This document shows, one piece after another, positions 1 to 8,700 of a stretch of 17,752 nucleotides of DNA. The DNA lies in NCBI GenBank assembly GCA_049509675.1, contig JBEKZQ010000095.1:1-17752 (forward strand). Reading direction: 5' to 3'. The translations under genes and the position numbers were made by a program. The notes under the pieces are model-generated. The model saw only the letters and a program-made list of their open reading frames with translations, made no database searches and had not been told where the DNA came from. The DNA is from JBEKZQ01 sp049509675. Lineage in GTDB: Bacteria; Planctomycetota; Planctomycetia; Pirellulales; Thermoguttaceae. How positions within the stretch are numbered: the stretch's first letter is position 1; every line of letters begins with the position of its first letter.

Positions 1-2428
1 CCTTGGGCGCGGGTGCGGCCGGTTTGGCCGCCGGCTTGGCTTCCTTCGCCTCTGGGGCTTCTTTGGCCGCCGGCTTGGCTTCCTTCGCCTCTGGGGCTTC
101 TTTGGCCGCCGGCTTGGCTTCCGGGGCTTCCTTGGCCGCCGGCACTTCCTTCGCTGCCGGCTTGACTTCCTTGGCCTCCGGCGCTTCTTTCGGCTCCGGC
201 ACGGCCTCTTTCGCCTCCGGCTTGCTTTCCTTGGCCTCTGGCGCTTCTTTCACCGCCGGTACGGCCTCTTTCGCCTCTGGCGCTTCCTTGGCCTCCGGCT
301 TGCCGGAAACGTCGGTCTTCTTGGCGTCCTCGTCGGCGGCCATTTTCGGCTGCGGCTTGAGCTTGCCGCGGATCCGCGCCGCCAGCACGTACTCGCTGTT
401 GGTGGCCACCTGGCGGCGATCCGGGTTCAGTTCCCCCCGCGGTCCGAATGGCGTGGACTCGATCAGGTCGCTGAAACGGACCGTGCCGGTCAACTGCCCG
501 GTCTTCACCAGGGGCGTGAATTGCAGGTCGGAGGCGTTCAGCTTGGAAATCGCGCCGGGGAAGAGAAAGACCATGTGCTGCAGGCCGGCGCTGATCGGGT
601 CGGCCCGGTTGAACGGCTCCTTGTTCCCTTCGCCCGTGTCGACGAACACGAACTCCGGCGGCCAGTCGGCGCCGATCCTCCGATAGGGATTGTACTTTTG
701 CCAGATGATCTGTTCGCCCGTGAAATCGACGCCCAGCAGGCTCCACAACCGGCCGATGTCGCCCTTGGGCAAACTTTGCTGTTGCGCCATGAACGGATTC
801 ATGCCGCCGGGCGGTTGCCGCGGGGCACTGGTGGGCGGCACGCCGGCGACCGCGAACGGCATGGGATCCTCGAAGATGGCCGTCGGCTGGCCGCTTTCCA
901 CCGCTTCGATGAAATGGTTCATCTCTTCCGGCCCCAACGAGGAAGGCTGCACCGCCAGCAGCACGTCGTACTTCTGCGTGATCGGCTGCGCCGGATCGAC
1001 CTGCACCACCTCGTACTGCTTCTCCAACTCGTTGATGATCGGCCAATTCCCACTAGTCGACATCGACTGCATGTTGAAACGGCCATAGAGTTGCGCGTCC
1101 GTATTGAGAATGCCTACGCGCATCCGCTTCTGCTGCGCCACGGTGGCCAGCGAACGGACCATCTCGTACTCGACGGGGATGCCGCGGTCGATGAACGGCA
1201 CGATCACCTTCTGCAATTCCGAGGTCATCGCCACGCCCATGAAGATCTCGTCCATGGCCCGGGCGCCGCGGGCGGTCGTATCGACCTTGCGGGAGGTGAT
1301 GCCGTAGCGTTTTTCGGCCAGCGCGGCCTCCTCGGTGAGCGGCTCGGTGTCGTTGACGCGGAGTTTCACGTTCCCGCCGCCGCGGGCCTCCAATTCGCGC
1401 AGCACGGAGAGCAGGTTGAGCCGCGTCTGCACGTAATTCTCCGGCACCGCCGGGCTGATGAAGGCCTCGATCTGCACGGGCCGCTTCAGGTCCAGGTGGG
1501 CCAGCAGTTCGCGGGTCTGGGGCGACAGCGAGCTGAGCTTCTCGGTGGTCACGTCGCAACGCACGTCGTGGTCTTGCAGCAAGACGCTCAGCGCCGCGGT
1601 GATCACGAGCAAGCCGAGCACGCGGGCGGTGTAATGGCCGACCATGCTGGGACGCTGCCAGCCGCCGGCCCAATGGCGGCGGCCGATGAGCACCATGCTC
1701 AGATAGAGCATGGCGACCACGATCAGCAGGAAATAGGCGGCCCCGGAAAGGGTGACCATGCCGCGGCCGAAGTCGTGGAACTGCCCGCTCAGGCTCCATT
1801 GTTTGGCGACCCGCGCCAGTTCCGGCGAAACGATCGTGTCGGAGGCCGCGGCCAGCACCAGCGGCACGTTGAACACCACGCCCAGCACGAAGGCGATGGT
1901 GATATTGCTGGTGAGGAACGAGGCCACCATGCCGATGGCCAGCATCGCCAGCCCCACCAGCCAGTAGCCGAGATAGGTGCCCAGGAAAAGGCCCAGGTCG
2001 ATGCTGGGCGAAAGCGACAGGCCGGTGGCGGTGGCCAGGTTGTTCAGCACCAGGTAATTGCAGACCAGGGAGAACAGCAGCGAGACGCTGAAGATCGCCA
2101 CGGCCGCCAGATACTTGCCCAGCACGACCTCCAGGTCGCCGGCCGGAATGGTCAACAGCAACTCGTCGGTCCCCTGGCGGCGCTCATCGGCCCAGATGCC
2201 CATCGTGATGGCCGGGATGAAGACCAGCATGATGGTGAAGAAGTTCAGGTAGGCGTTGTGGTTGAGCTGATCGAGGTTGGCCAGATTGTTGTTGAAGAAG
2301 TCGTTGGGCCAGAATGCGGCGATCGCGCTGAGGAGCACGAAGACGCAAATGAACACGTAGCCGGTCGGACTGGCAAAATAGCTGACGAAGTTCCGCCGGA
2401 AAACGGCTCGCAACACGTTGGTGTTCAT
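1..2428 (-). CDS. Fused ABC-2 permease / GldG-like auxiliary protein, partial (GldFG type)
   Basis: The frame is open from ATG at 2428 to the left edge (809 codons, no stop). An AGGA lies just upstream of the ATG. Residues 1-285 form an ABC-2 permease with about six to seven hydrophobic segments (roughly 22-40, 62-80, 105-130, 145-170, 176-195, 228-250, 266-285). The motif IWADERRQGTDELLLT at 78-93 is typical of GldF-like permeases. Residues 286-690 match the periplasmic GldG/ABC auxiliary family (ABC_transp_aux), including a segment near 376-400 with RYGITSRK. Residues 709-809 are a low-complexity K/E/A/P repeat. In Bacteroidetes, GldF and GldG are separate partners of GldA in gliding and secretion; here they are one chain. 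The C-terminal membrane anchor expected of GldG would lie outside the window. The gene is 49 bases downstream of the ATPase and probably cotranscribed with it. The exported substrate is unknown. Confidence 0.88.
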   Translation of the reverse strand, partial: MNTNVLRAVFRRNFVSYFASPTGYVFICVFVLLSAIAAFWPNDFFNNNLANLDQLNHNAYLNFFTIMLVFIPAITMGIWADERRQGTDELLLTIPAGDLEVVLGKYLAAVAIFSVSLLFSLVCNYLVLNNLATATGLSLSPSIDLGLFLGTYLGYWLVGLAMLAIGMVASFLTSNITIAFVLGVVFNVPLVLAAASDTIVSPELARVAKQWSLSGQFHDFGRGMVTLSGAAYFLLIVVAMLYLSMVLIGRRHWAGGWQRPSMVGHYTARVLGLLVITAALSVLLQDHDVRCDVTTEKLSSLSPQTRELLAHLDLKRPVQIEAFISPAVPENYVQTRLNLLSVLRELEARGGGNVKLRVNDTEPLTEEAALAEKRYGITSRKVDTTARGARAMDEIFMGVAMTSELQKVIVPFIDRGIPVEYEMVRSLATVAQQKRMRVGILNTDAQLYGRFNMQSMSTSGNWPIINELEKQYEVVQVDPAQPITQKYDVLLAVQPSSLGPEEMNHFIEAVESGQPTAIFEDPMPFAVAGVPPTSAPRQPPGGMNPFMAQQQSLPKGDIGRLWSLLGVDFTGEQIIWQKYNPYRRIGADWPPEFVFVDTGEGNKEPFNRADPISAGLQHMVFLFPGAISKLNASDLQFTPLVKTGQLTGTVRFSDLIESTPFGPRGELNPDRRQVATNSEYVLAARIRGKLKPQPKMAADEDAKKTDVSGKPEAKEAPEAKEAVPAVKEAPEAKESKPEAKEAVPEPKEAPEAKEVKPAAKEVPAAKEAPEAKPAAKEAPEAKEAKPAAKEAPEAKEAKPAAKPAAPAPK
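2..301 (-). repeat. Coding low-complexity repeat (Lys/Glu/Ala/Pro), with a 39-bp tandem unit
   Basis: About 100 codons at the visible end of the GldFG-like gene read as variations of KEAPEAKE, KPAAKE and KEAVP. Near the left edge a 13-residue unit, PAAKEAPEAKEAK, occurs twice in a row with almost identical DNA (about 30-68 and 69-107), then decays into PAAKPAAPAPK. The near-identity of the two DNA copies suggests recent slippage or unequal exchange. The protein segment is probably an extended charged linker, or a helical one, between the periplasmic domain and the next domain. The function is inferred only from composition. Confidence 0.85.
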
Positions 2429-2477
2429 GGTTCCTACCGGGAATTTGGCTCTAGGGGTGGGAATATCGCGACGAGGG

Positions 2478-3212
2478 TCAAGCCACGCTCGTCAATTCGC
2501 GGAAGTGTACGTCCAGCGGCTTGCCGTCCTGCGTCAGGTCGCGGATCGTGCCATCATAGACCAACCGGCCTTCGTCGATGAACAACACGCGATTGGCCAT
2601 GGCCTCGACTTCTTGCAGGATGTGGGTCGATAGCAGAATGGTCTTTTTTTGGCCGAGTTTGCGGATCGTCTCGCGGACCTCGTGGATCTGGTTGGGGTCC
2701 AGCCCGGCGGTCGGCTCGTCCATGATCAGCACGTCCGGCTCGTGCAGCAGCACCAGGGCCATCCCCGCGCGCTGCCGGTAGCCGCGCGACAGCTTGCCCA
2801 CCGGTTTGCCGATCACGCTTCCCAAGGCGCACAACTCGATCACGGCCTCGATCCGCTGCCGCTTCCGGGCGCCGCTGAGCCCCCGGGCGTCGGCGAAGAA
2901 CTCCAGCAGGCTGCGGGGCGACATGTCCGGGTAGAGCGGGCCGTTCTCCGGCAGGTAACCAAGCCGCTGGGCCCCGGCCAGCCGGTCCTTGGCCATGTCG
3001 TGCCCGGCGATCCGCGCCGTCCCGGTCGAGGGCGACAGGTAGCCGGTGAGGAGTTTCATGGTGGTGCTCTTCCCCGCCCCGTTAGGCCCCAGGAAAGCCA
3101 CCACTTCTCCCTGGCGCACCTTGAACGAGACGTCCTGAATGGCCGCAAAACCGCCGTAATACTTCGACAGCCGTTCGGCCTCGATCATGGCAGGCGCACG
3201 CTGATCGCTCAT
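2478..3212 (-). CDS. ABC transporter ATP-binding protein (GldA-like)
   Basis: This is a cytoplasmic ATPase expected to drive the permease encoded directly downstream. Starting at ATG 3212 (GGAG 8 bases upstream) gives 244 residues. Walker A is GPNGAGKST, the Q-loop region reads LGYLPENGPLYPDM, the ABC signature is LSRGYRQR, Walker B is VLIMDEPTAGLDP, and the H-loop is LLSTHIL. The signature LSRGYRQR and the YLPENGPLY segment are features of the GldA/multidrug-type subgroup that works with ABC-2 permeases. A frame extension to 3254 exists but has poorer start context. The next gene begins 49 bases after this stop, so the two very likely form one operon. The substrate cannot be told from sequence. 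Confidence 0.93.
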   Translation of the reverse strand: MSDQRAPAMIEAERLSKYYGGFAAIQDVSFKVRQGEVVAFLGPNGAGKSTTMKLLTGYLSPSTGTARIAGHDMAKDRLAGAQRLGYLPENGPLYPDMSPRSLLEFFADARGLSGARKRQRIEAVIELCALGSVIGKPVGKLSRGYRQRAGMALVLLHEPDVLIMDEPTAGLDPNQIHEVRETIRKLGQKKTILLSTHILQEVEAMANRVLFIDEGRLVYDGTIRDLTQDGKPLDVHFRELTSVA

Positions 3213-3750
3213 CGTTGTCGCTCCGACAGTTCTAGTGTACGCGGCTTGAAACAATACATCCGTTTGCTGTCGCTACGGTTGGAATCATTTCAAACTGCGC
3301 AAAATATCAAAAACCTGGCAGGCGTGGGGAACCAGATGGACCCGGCCCGGGAATGACGGAATTCCCATTATAACGCTCCGCGAACGACACGCCTAGAGGG
3401 GGTAAGGCATGCATCAAACCGTTCAGGACGTATATTACGACGGCCATGCCGGCCTGGTTCTAACAAAAATGGCAACTGGCCCATAAGACAACCTACTTGA
3501 CCGGTGGCCCGTAGGACGGATTGGCAATCCGTCCTACTGGTCTGTCCATTTCGACATTACCGGTTGGGTGCCACTGCTGGCTTGCCCAGCAGTGCTGGAA
3601 ACACGGTTGGACAAGCCAACCGTGGCACCCGTAAACTCAAGTTGGACAGACCACTACAATGTTTGTGCAACTTATTCGCTCAGGACTCCAAAACGACAGG
3701 GGCTTGAGCCGAAGCGTTCCAACCTCATATTCCGTCTGTTGCGCACTGCT
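3213..3750. other. Intergenic region between nadB and the ABC operon
   Basis: These 538 bases contain no credible gene. Both flanking genes read leftward, so the region holds the end of the nadB transcript and the start of the ABC operon. The main content is the multi-hairpin repeat at 3511-3653. On the minus strand a TATAAT occurs at 3372-3367, about 155 bases upstream of the ATPase start. No good -35 sits at the right distance, so it is only a possible -10 box. I see nothing else recognisable in 3380-3510 or 3654-3750. Confidence 0.6.
3511..3653. repeat. Multi-hairpin palindromic repeat element (REP/BIME-like)
   Basis: Several perfect inverted repeats are packed together. First, GTAGGACGGATT (3511-3522) and AATCCGTCCTAC (3526-3537) form a 12-bp stem with a 3-base loop. 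Then TGGTCTGTCCA (3538-3548) pairs with TGGACAGACCA (3643-3653). Inside that, GGGTGCCAC (3566-3574) pairs with GTGGCACCC (3622-3630). Two further hairpins overlap the inner arms: CACTGCTGG/CCAGCAGTG (3572-3580/3586-3594) and CACGGTTGG/CCAACCGTG (3602-3610/3616-3624), each with a 5-base loop. The result can fold as a clover-like structure in DNA or RNA. It lies about 100 bases past the nadB stop and could end or stabilise that transcript. My impression that similar motifs are common in planctomycete genomes is from memory and unverified. Confidence 0.85.
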
Positions 3751-5370
3751 TTATTCCTCGCCCTCCCGGGTGAACGCGAGGTGCCGGTTCCAACGCGCGT
3801 CGTCGAGTTGCGGGAAGTCGGTCCGCACGTGGGCGCCGCGGGTTTCCTGGCGCAACTGCGCGGCACGAATCATCAAGCCGCCCAGCAAGAGCATGTTTTG
3901 CAATTCCCAGCCGGCCGGATGGGCGAACTGCCGGGCCAGCACGTATCGCGACCAATGGCGGATATTCTCCCGGGCCTCTTCCAGGCCCTCGCCATCGCGG
4001 CGGACGCCGGCGTTCCGCCACATCAGGGCCTTCAGCGCATTGCGGATGTCCTCCAGGTTCAGCGGCTCGCCGGGGGAGTCGATGCGCGGGTTCTGCAACA
4101 TCAGGGCGGAAAAACTGTCATCCAGAGCGGCGGCGGCCTGCGATGCCCCCTGGCCTGCGTAGGCGCCGTACACCAGGGCCTCCAGCAGACTGTTGGAAGC
4201 CAGTCGATTGGCGCCGTGCAGGCCGGTGGCAGTGACTTCGCCGGCGGCCCACAGCCCCGGCAAGGTCGTGCGGCCTTCCAGATCGACGCGTACGCCGCCC
4301 ATCATGTAATGTGCCCCCGGGCGGACCGGGATCCGATCGTGTACGATGTCCAGGCCGAATTCGGCGCACATGGCGGCAATGCCGGGGAATCGGGCCAGGA
4401 CCCGCGCCGCTTCCAGGTGCGTCAAGTCCAGATAGACGTTGGGATGCCGCGTCCGTTCCATCTGGCTGACGATCGCCCGGCTGACAACGTCGCGGGGGGC
4501 CAGCTCGCCGCGCGGATCATAGTCGCCCATGAAGCGGTGACCGTAGCGATCGACCAGCCAGGCGCCTTCGCCGCGGGTGGCCTCGCTGATCAGATGCCGG
4601 CTGCCGCCGGCGATGTACAGCACGGTCGGATGGAACTGCATGAACTCCATGTCGCACAGTTCCGCCCCGGCCCGATAGGCCACCGCCATGCCGTCGCCGG
4701 TGGCGACGGGCGGGTTGGTCGTTTCACGGTAGATCTGTCCGATTCCGCCGGTGGCCAGGATCGTTTGCTTGGCCCAGACCATCGTCTTGCCGTGCTCGCC
4801 ATTCCAGACCAAGGCCCCGCGGCAGGCGCCGCCGTGCGTGAGCAAGTCGATGGTGAAGGTGTTCTCCCAGATTTCGACGTGCGAGAGCTCCCGCAGCCGC
4901 TGGGTCACGGCCCGCATGACCTCCCTGCCGGTGGCGTCGCCCAGGGCATGGGCGATGCGGTCGCGCTGATGCCCGCCCTCGCGGCCCAAGGCCAGCCGGC
5001 CGTCGGCCTGGTCGAAATTCGTGCCCAGGGCGATCAATTCCTCGATTCGCCGCGGGGCTTCGCGGACCACCCGCTCGACCACAGTGCGGTCGCACAGCGT
5101 GCCGCCCGCCTCCAGGGTGTCGGCCACGTGGCTGTCGAACGAATCCGCGGGGTCCAACACGCCGGCAATCCCGCCCTGGGCGTGCGCGCTGTTGGATTCC
5201 TGCAAGGCGTCCTTGGTAACCATCAGCACCGAAAGGCGCGGATCGGTCGCCAGGGCCGCCCGCACCCCCGCCAACCCGCCGCCGATGATCAGCACGTCGG
5301 TGAAGAAGTGCGGCACGTGTTTGGGATGGAACGGAACCAGATAGCGGGGGGTGCTCAGCGGCATCGGCAT
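3751..5370 (-). CDS. nadB: L-aspartate oxidase
   Basis: NadB is the flavoprotein that oxidises L-aspartate to iminoaspartate, the first step of de novo NAD synthesis; NadA then makes quinolinate. With start ATG 5370 the protein is 539 residues, the usual family size. The FAD-binding motif DVLIIGGGLAG is at 25-35 and SAHAQGGIAG at 61-70. ATGG is at 206-209, HPT at 247-249 and EATRGEGA at 263-270. MMGGVRVD is at 356-363, and GLWAAGEVTATGLHGANRL (372-390) leads into ASNSLLEALVYG. HAQGG together with TRGEGA points to NadB rather than succinate dehydrogenase SdhA. A TTG at 5442 would extend the frame, but the added residues look unlike family N-termini. ATG 5364 is an alternative; neither ATG has a strong Shine-Dalgarno. 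No nadA or nadC is adjacent, so the gene appears to stand alone. Confidence 0.95.
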   Translation of the reverse strand: MPMPLSTPRYLVPFHPKHVPHFFTDVLIIGGGLAGVRAALATDPRLSVLMVTKDALQESNSAHAQGGIAGVLDPADSFDSHVADTLEAGGTLCDRTVVERVVREAPRRIEELIALGTNFDQADGRLALGREGGHQRDRIAHALGDATGREVMRAVTQRLRELSHVEIWENTFTIDLLTHGGACRGALVWNGEHGKTMVWAKQTILATGGIGQIYRETTNPPVATGDGMAVAYRAGAELCDMEFMQFHPTVLYIAGGSRHLISEATRGEGAWLVDRYGHRFMGDYDPRGELAPRDVVSRAIVSQMERTRHPNVYLDLTHLEAARVLARFPGIAAMCAEFGLDIVHDRIPVRPGAHYMMGGVRVDLEGRTTLPGLWAAGEVTATGLHGANRLASNSLLEALVYGAYAGQGASQAAAALDDSFSALMLQNPRIDSPGEPLNLEDIRNALKALMWRNAGVRRDGEGLEEARENIRHWSRYVLARQFAHPAGWELQNMLLLGGLMIRAAQLRQETRGAHVRTDFPQLDDARWNRHLAFTREGEE

Positions 5371-5734
5371 GGACAACTTCAGGCGGGCGGAAATACGTGC
5401 AAGGTTTCCATTGTAATCAGCAGGGCCCCCGCCGGGAAGCAAGAGGCGGGGACAGTCAGGAGAACTGCAAAGTCTGACGCGAAGGCACCCAGAGGGTACC
5501 CGGGTCCATGTTTTCGGTCATGCGTCCGGCCAAATGGCAATGCCAATCAGCCGAAAAATGGACCAGACCCCGACTTTGCAGTTCTCCTGTAAGGGCGGTG
5601 GTGCAGCTTGTGCCGGGAATCCTCGCGTCCAAGGGAAAACCGCCGCGATCCCTCCGGAGATGGGCCACTTGTTTTCCATGCGATCTTCGGGGTATCCTAC
5701 CGATCAGGGTATGGGGCGGTGGGAGGGCAAGGCG
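5371..5734. other. Divergent intergenic region between nadB and the restriction-methylation gene
   Basis: These 364 bases must hold the promoters of both nadB (leftward) and the restriction-methylation gene (rightward). I see no convincing -35/-10 pair. Most of the space is the inverted-repeat element at 5457-5589. A short GC hairpin, CCCCGCC/GGCGGGG (5427-5433/5445-5451), sits at its left. The frame of the restriction gene stays open back to 5534 through the repeat, but those codons do not look like protein from its family. Confidence 0.6.
5457..5589. repeat. 133-bp inverted-repeat element with 18-bp perfect ends
   Basis: CAGGAGAACTGCAAAGTC at 5457-5474 is repeated exactly, inverted, at 5572-5589. 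Inside, GGTCCAT (5503-5509) pairs with ATGGACC (5558-5564). TTTTCGG (5511-5517) pairs with CCGAAAA (5551-5557), leaving one bulged G at 5510. A small TGGCA-A-TGCCA palindrome is at 5535-5545. The left arm carries about 28 extra bases (5475-5502) that can fold into a hairpin around GGCACCC/GGGTACC with one mismatch. This looks like a non-autonomous mobile repeat of REPIN or MITE type. No transposase gene is present in the window. Confidence 0.8.
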
Positions 5735-8700
5735 ATGGACAAGACGTTCGACCAAGGCAGGGACGAGATTGCCAACCTTTGCCGGTACTTCTCCACGAAC
5801 CGCGCCGCGTTTTTCGCCCAGGGCGTCAAGGAAGCCGATATTCGCCAGTCGCTTATCGACCCGCTTTTCGAGGCCCTGGGATGGGACGTGCGCAACACCG
5901 CACAGGTCGCTCCGCAGTACCGAGAGGTGATCCCCGAGAAGAGCCTCGACGTGGAGGGGCAGCAGAAGTGCCCGGATTACACTTTCCGCGTGGGGCCGCT
6001 GGCAAAGTTCTACGCCGAGGCCAAGAAGTGCGGCGTGAACATCAATGCGGACCCCGGTCCGGCCTTTCAGCTTCGCCGGTACGGTTGGAGTGCCAAGGTT
6101 GCCGTATCCATCCTAACGGACTTTGATGAGCTTGGCGTTTACGATTGCACCATACGGCCGCGCCTGACCGACAGGGCAAGCTATGCCCGCGTTAAGTACT
6201 TCCGCTTTGACGAGTACTCCGACCGCTGGCGGGAATTGTGGGACGTTTTCTCGCGAGAAGCCGTCTGGTCCGGGGCATTTGATCAGTACGCTGCGTCCAA
6301 GCGGAAGCGCGGCACGTCTGAGGTGGACGTGGAGTTTCTGAAGGAAATCGAGGGCTGGCGCGATGCGCTTGCCCGGAACATCGCCCTGCGGAACAAGGGC
6401 CTTTCTTCGGACGACCTGAATGCCGCCGTGCAATCGACGATTGATCGAGTGGTATTTCTTCGCATGGCGGAAGACCGGGGGTTTGAGCCTTACGAGCAGC
6501 TTCTGAAGCTGTGCGAACGAGATGACACTTACGCCCGTTTCATGCGGGACGTGTGCCGCCGGGCTGACGAAAAGTACAATTCCGGACTGTTCCATTTCCA
6601 GAAGGAGAGCGACGTATCGGAAGCCCCCGATCGCATCACGCCCAAACTGACCGTTGACGACAAGGTTTTCAAGCCGATCCTGCAAAGCCTATACTTCGCC
6701 CACGGTTCGCCCTATCACTTCGGCGTTTTGCCGGTCGAGATCCTGGGAACCGTCTATGAGCGGTTCTTAGGCAAAGTAATTCGGCTGACCGCCGGCCATC
6801 AGGCCAAGGTCGAGGAGAAGCCCGAGGTCCGCAAGGCCGGCGGCGTGTATTACACGCCGGCCTATATCGTCGATTACATTGTCAAGCACACCATCGGCGG
6901 GCAGGTGGAAGGCCGCAGTCCTGCGCAACTGGCCGGCGGCAAAGACAATCCTCCCTTCCGCGTGCTCGATATGGCTTGCGGCAGCGGGTCGTTCTTGCTC
7001 GGCGCATACCAGTGCCTCCTCGACCACTGTTTGAAGTGGTACGTCGAGAACGAGCCGGAAAGGGCGAAGAAAGCCGTTTGCAGGGATCCCCGCAATGATC
7101 ATTGGCGGCTGACGATCGGCGAAAAGAAGCGGATCTTGACGACGCACGTCTGTGGCGTGGACATCGACGCCCAGGCCGTCGAGGTGACCAAGCTGTCGTT
7201 GCTGTTGAAGGTGCTGGAAGGCGAGAACGCGCAGACGATGGATCAACAATTGCAACTTTTCGACGCCCGCGCACTGCCCAACTTGGCCGAGAACATCAAG
7301 TGCGGCAATTCCTTGATCGGTCCGAACTATTTCACGGGCAAGCTGATTCCCGACCTCGACGAGATGAAGCGGGTCAACCCGTTTGACTGGAAACAAGGTT
7401 TTCCCGACGCGATGAAAGCGGGAGGATTCGATTGCATCATCGGAAACCCGCCTTATGTGCGCATCCAAGCGATGAAGGAATGGGCGCCGCTGGAGGTCGA
7501 AATCTACAGGGAACTGTTCGAAGCGGGGAGGACGGGCAATTACGACATCTACGTTGTCTTCATCGAACAAGGTTTGCGGCTTCTCAAGGCGAAAGGCCAA
7601 CTCGGGTTCATCTGTCCAAGCAAGTTCTTCTCGACGGATTACGGAAGTGGCATCCGAGGGCTTATTGGCAAGCGAAACGCGCTCTCTGCCATCGTCGATT
7701 TTGGGGCCGCCCAAGTCTTTGACGGGGCAACGACCTATACCTGTCTGCTTTTCCTTTCGGCGATGCCGGCTCCTTCTGTTTCTTACGCCAAAGTGGAACC
7801 GCCTTCTACGATTGCCACCACCGAGATTCCCTTTCGCCAAATTGCCCCTCACGTTTTCGGAGACGCACCGTGGTCGTTCTCTACTGACCAAGAGGCGAAG
7901 CTCGTCGCCAGGTTGGTCGAACAATCCGTGCCACTGGGCGAGTTGCCCGCGAGAATTGCGCGCGGTTCCAGCACCGGTGCCGACGACGTGTTCATGCTGA
8001 TTCAGGAGGGCAGACACTTTCTAACCCGCCAAGGCGAGAGGATTAACATCGAGAGTGGGATTCTTAGCGTTCCCGTCTATGCTACTGATTTTAACCGCTA
8101 CACATTTGCGCCACGATCCGGCGAGGTTGTGGTCTTTCCCTATACCGTTACGTCTTCGGGTTACGAGCTTATGCCTGAGCCGGCAATGAGGCGCAAGTTT
8201 CCCAAGGCATATTCCTATCTTGCAGGCAAACGGTGGGCGCTCGATAGCCGCAAGCAGGCCAAGGCCTGGTACGGATTCAGCGCCCCGCGGAACCTCGAAA
8301 CTCACGACGCCGCGCAGATTCTCGTGCCGCTCCTGGCCACAACCGGATGCTATTGTCGCTTGCCAGATCATGCTGATCGGTTTTGCCTTATGGCAAGCGG
8401 CGGCTTTAGCATAACTGTTGCTGAAATGTGTGGGCTGTCGCCCAACTACGTGATTGGCTTGCTGAACTCCCGTCTCCTTTTCTGGCGTTTGCGGTCGATC
8501 AGCAACATCTTCCGGGCTGGGTGGATCACTTGCACGAAGCAATACGTTGAGACATTGCCCATCCGAACGATTGACCCACACAATGCGAAGGACAGATCCG
8601 CCCACGACCGAACGGTATCGTTGGTGGATTCGATGCTGGCTTTGCACAAGCAGCTTGACGCCGCCAAGTCGGAAGCGCGGAAGACAATCATCCGGCGGCA

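Noticed and set aside
1..301. Repeated units considered as a CRISPR array
   Set aside because: The units are in frame, encode a K/E/A/P repeat, and have no unique spacers.
521..2581. 686-codon plus-strand open frame opposite the ABC permease gene
   Set aside because: Its product is rich in His, Gln, Arg and Gly with no domain, and it lies opposite a frame with clear membrane segments and family motifs. It is a GC-driven shadow.
5371..5442. TTG start at 5442 for NadB
   Set aside because: The added 24 residues are glycine/proline-rich and unlike NadB N-termini, and the start codon is rare.
3568..5592. 674-codon plus-strand open frame opposite nadB
   Set aside because: It covers nadB exactly in antisense, starts inside a palindromic repeat and shows no recognisable domain.
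5534..5734. Earlier ATG starts (5534, 5711) for the restriction-methylation gene
   Set aside because: They lie in or after the inverted-repeat element, lack a Shine-Dalgarno and add residues unlike the family; 5735 has a strong one.
6767..8017. 416-codon minus-strand frame inside the restriction-methylation gene
   Set aside because: The opposite strand carries intact methyltransferase motifs; this frame has none.
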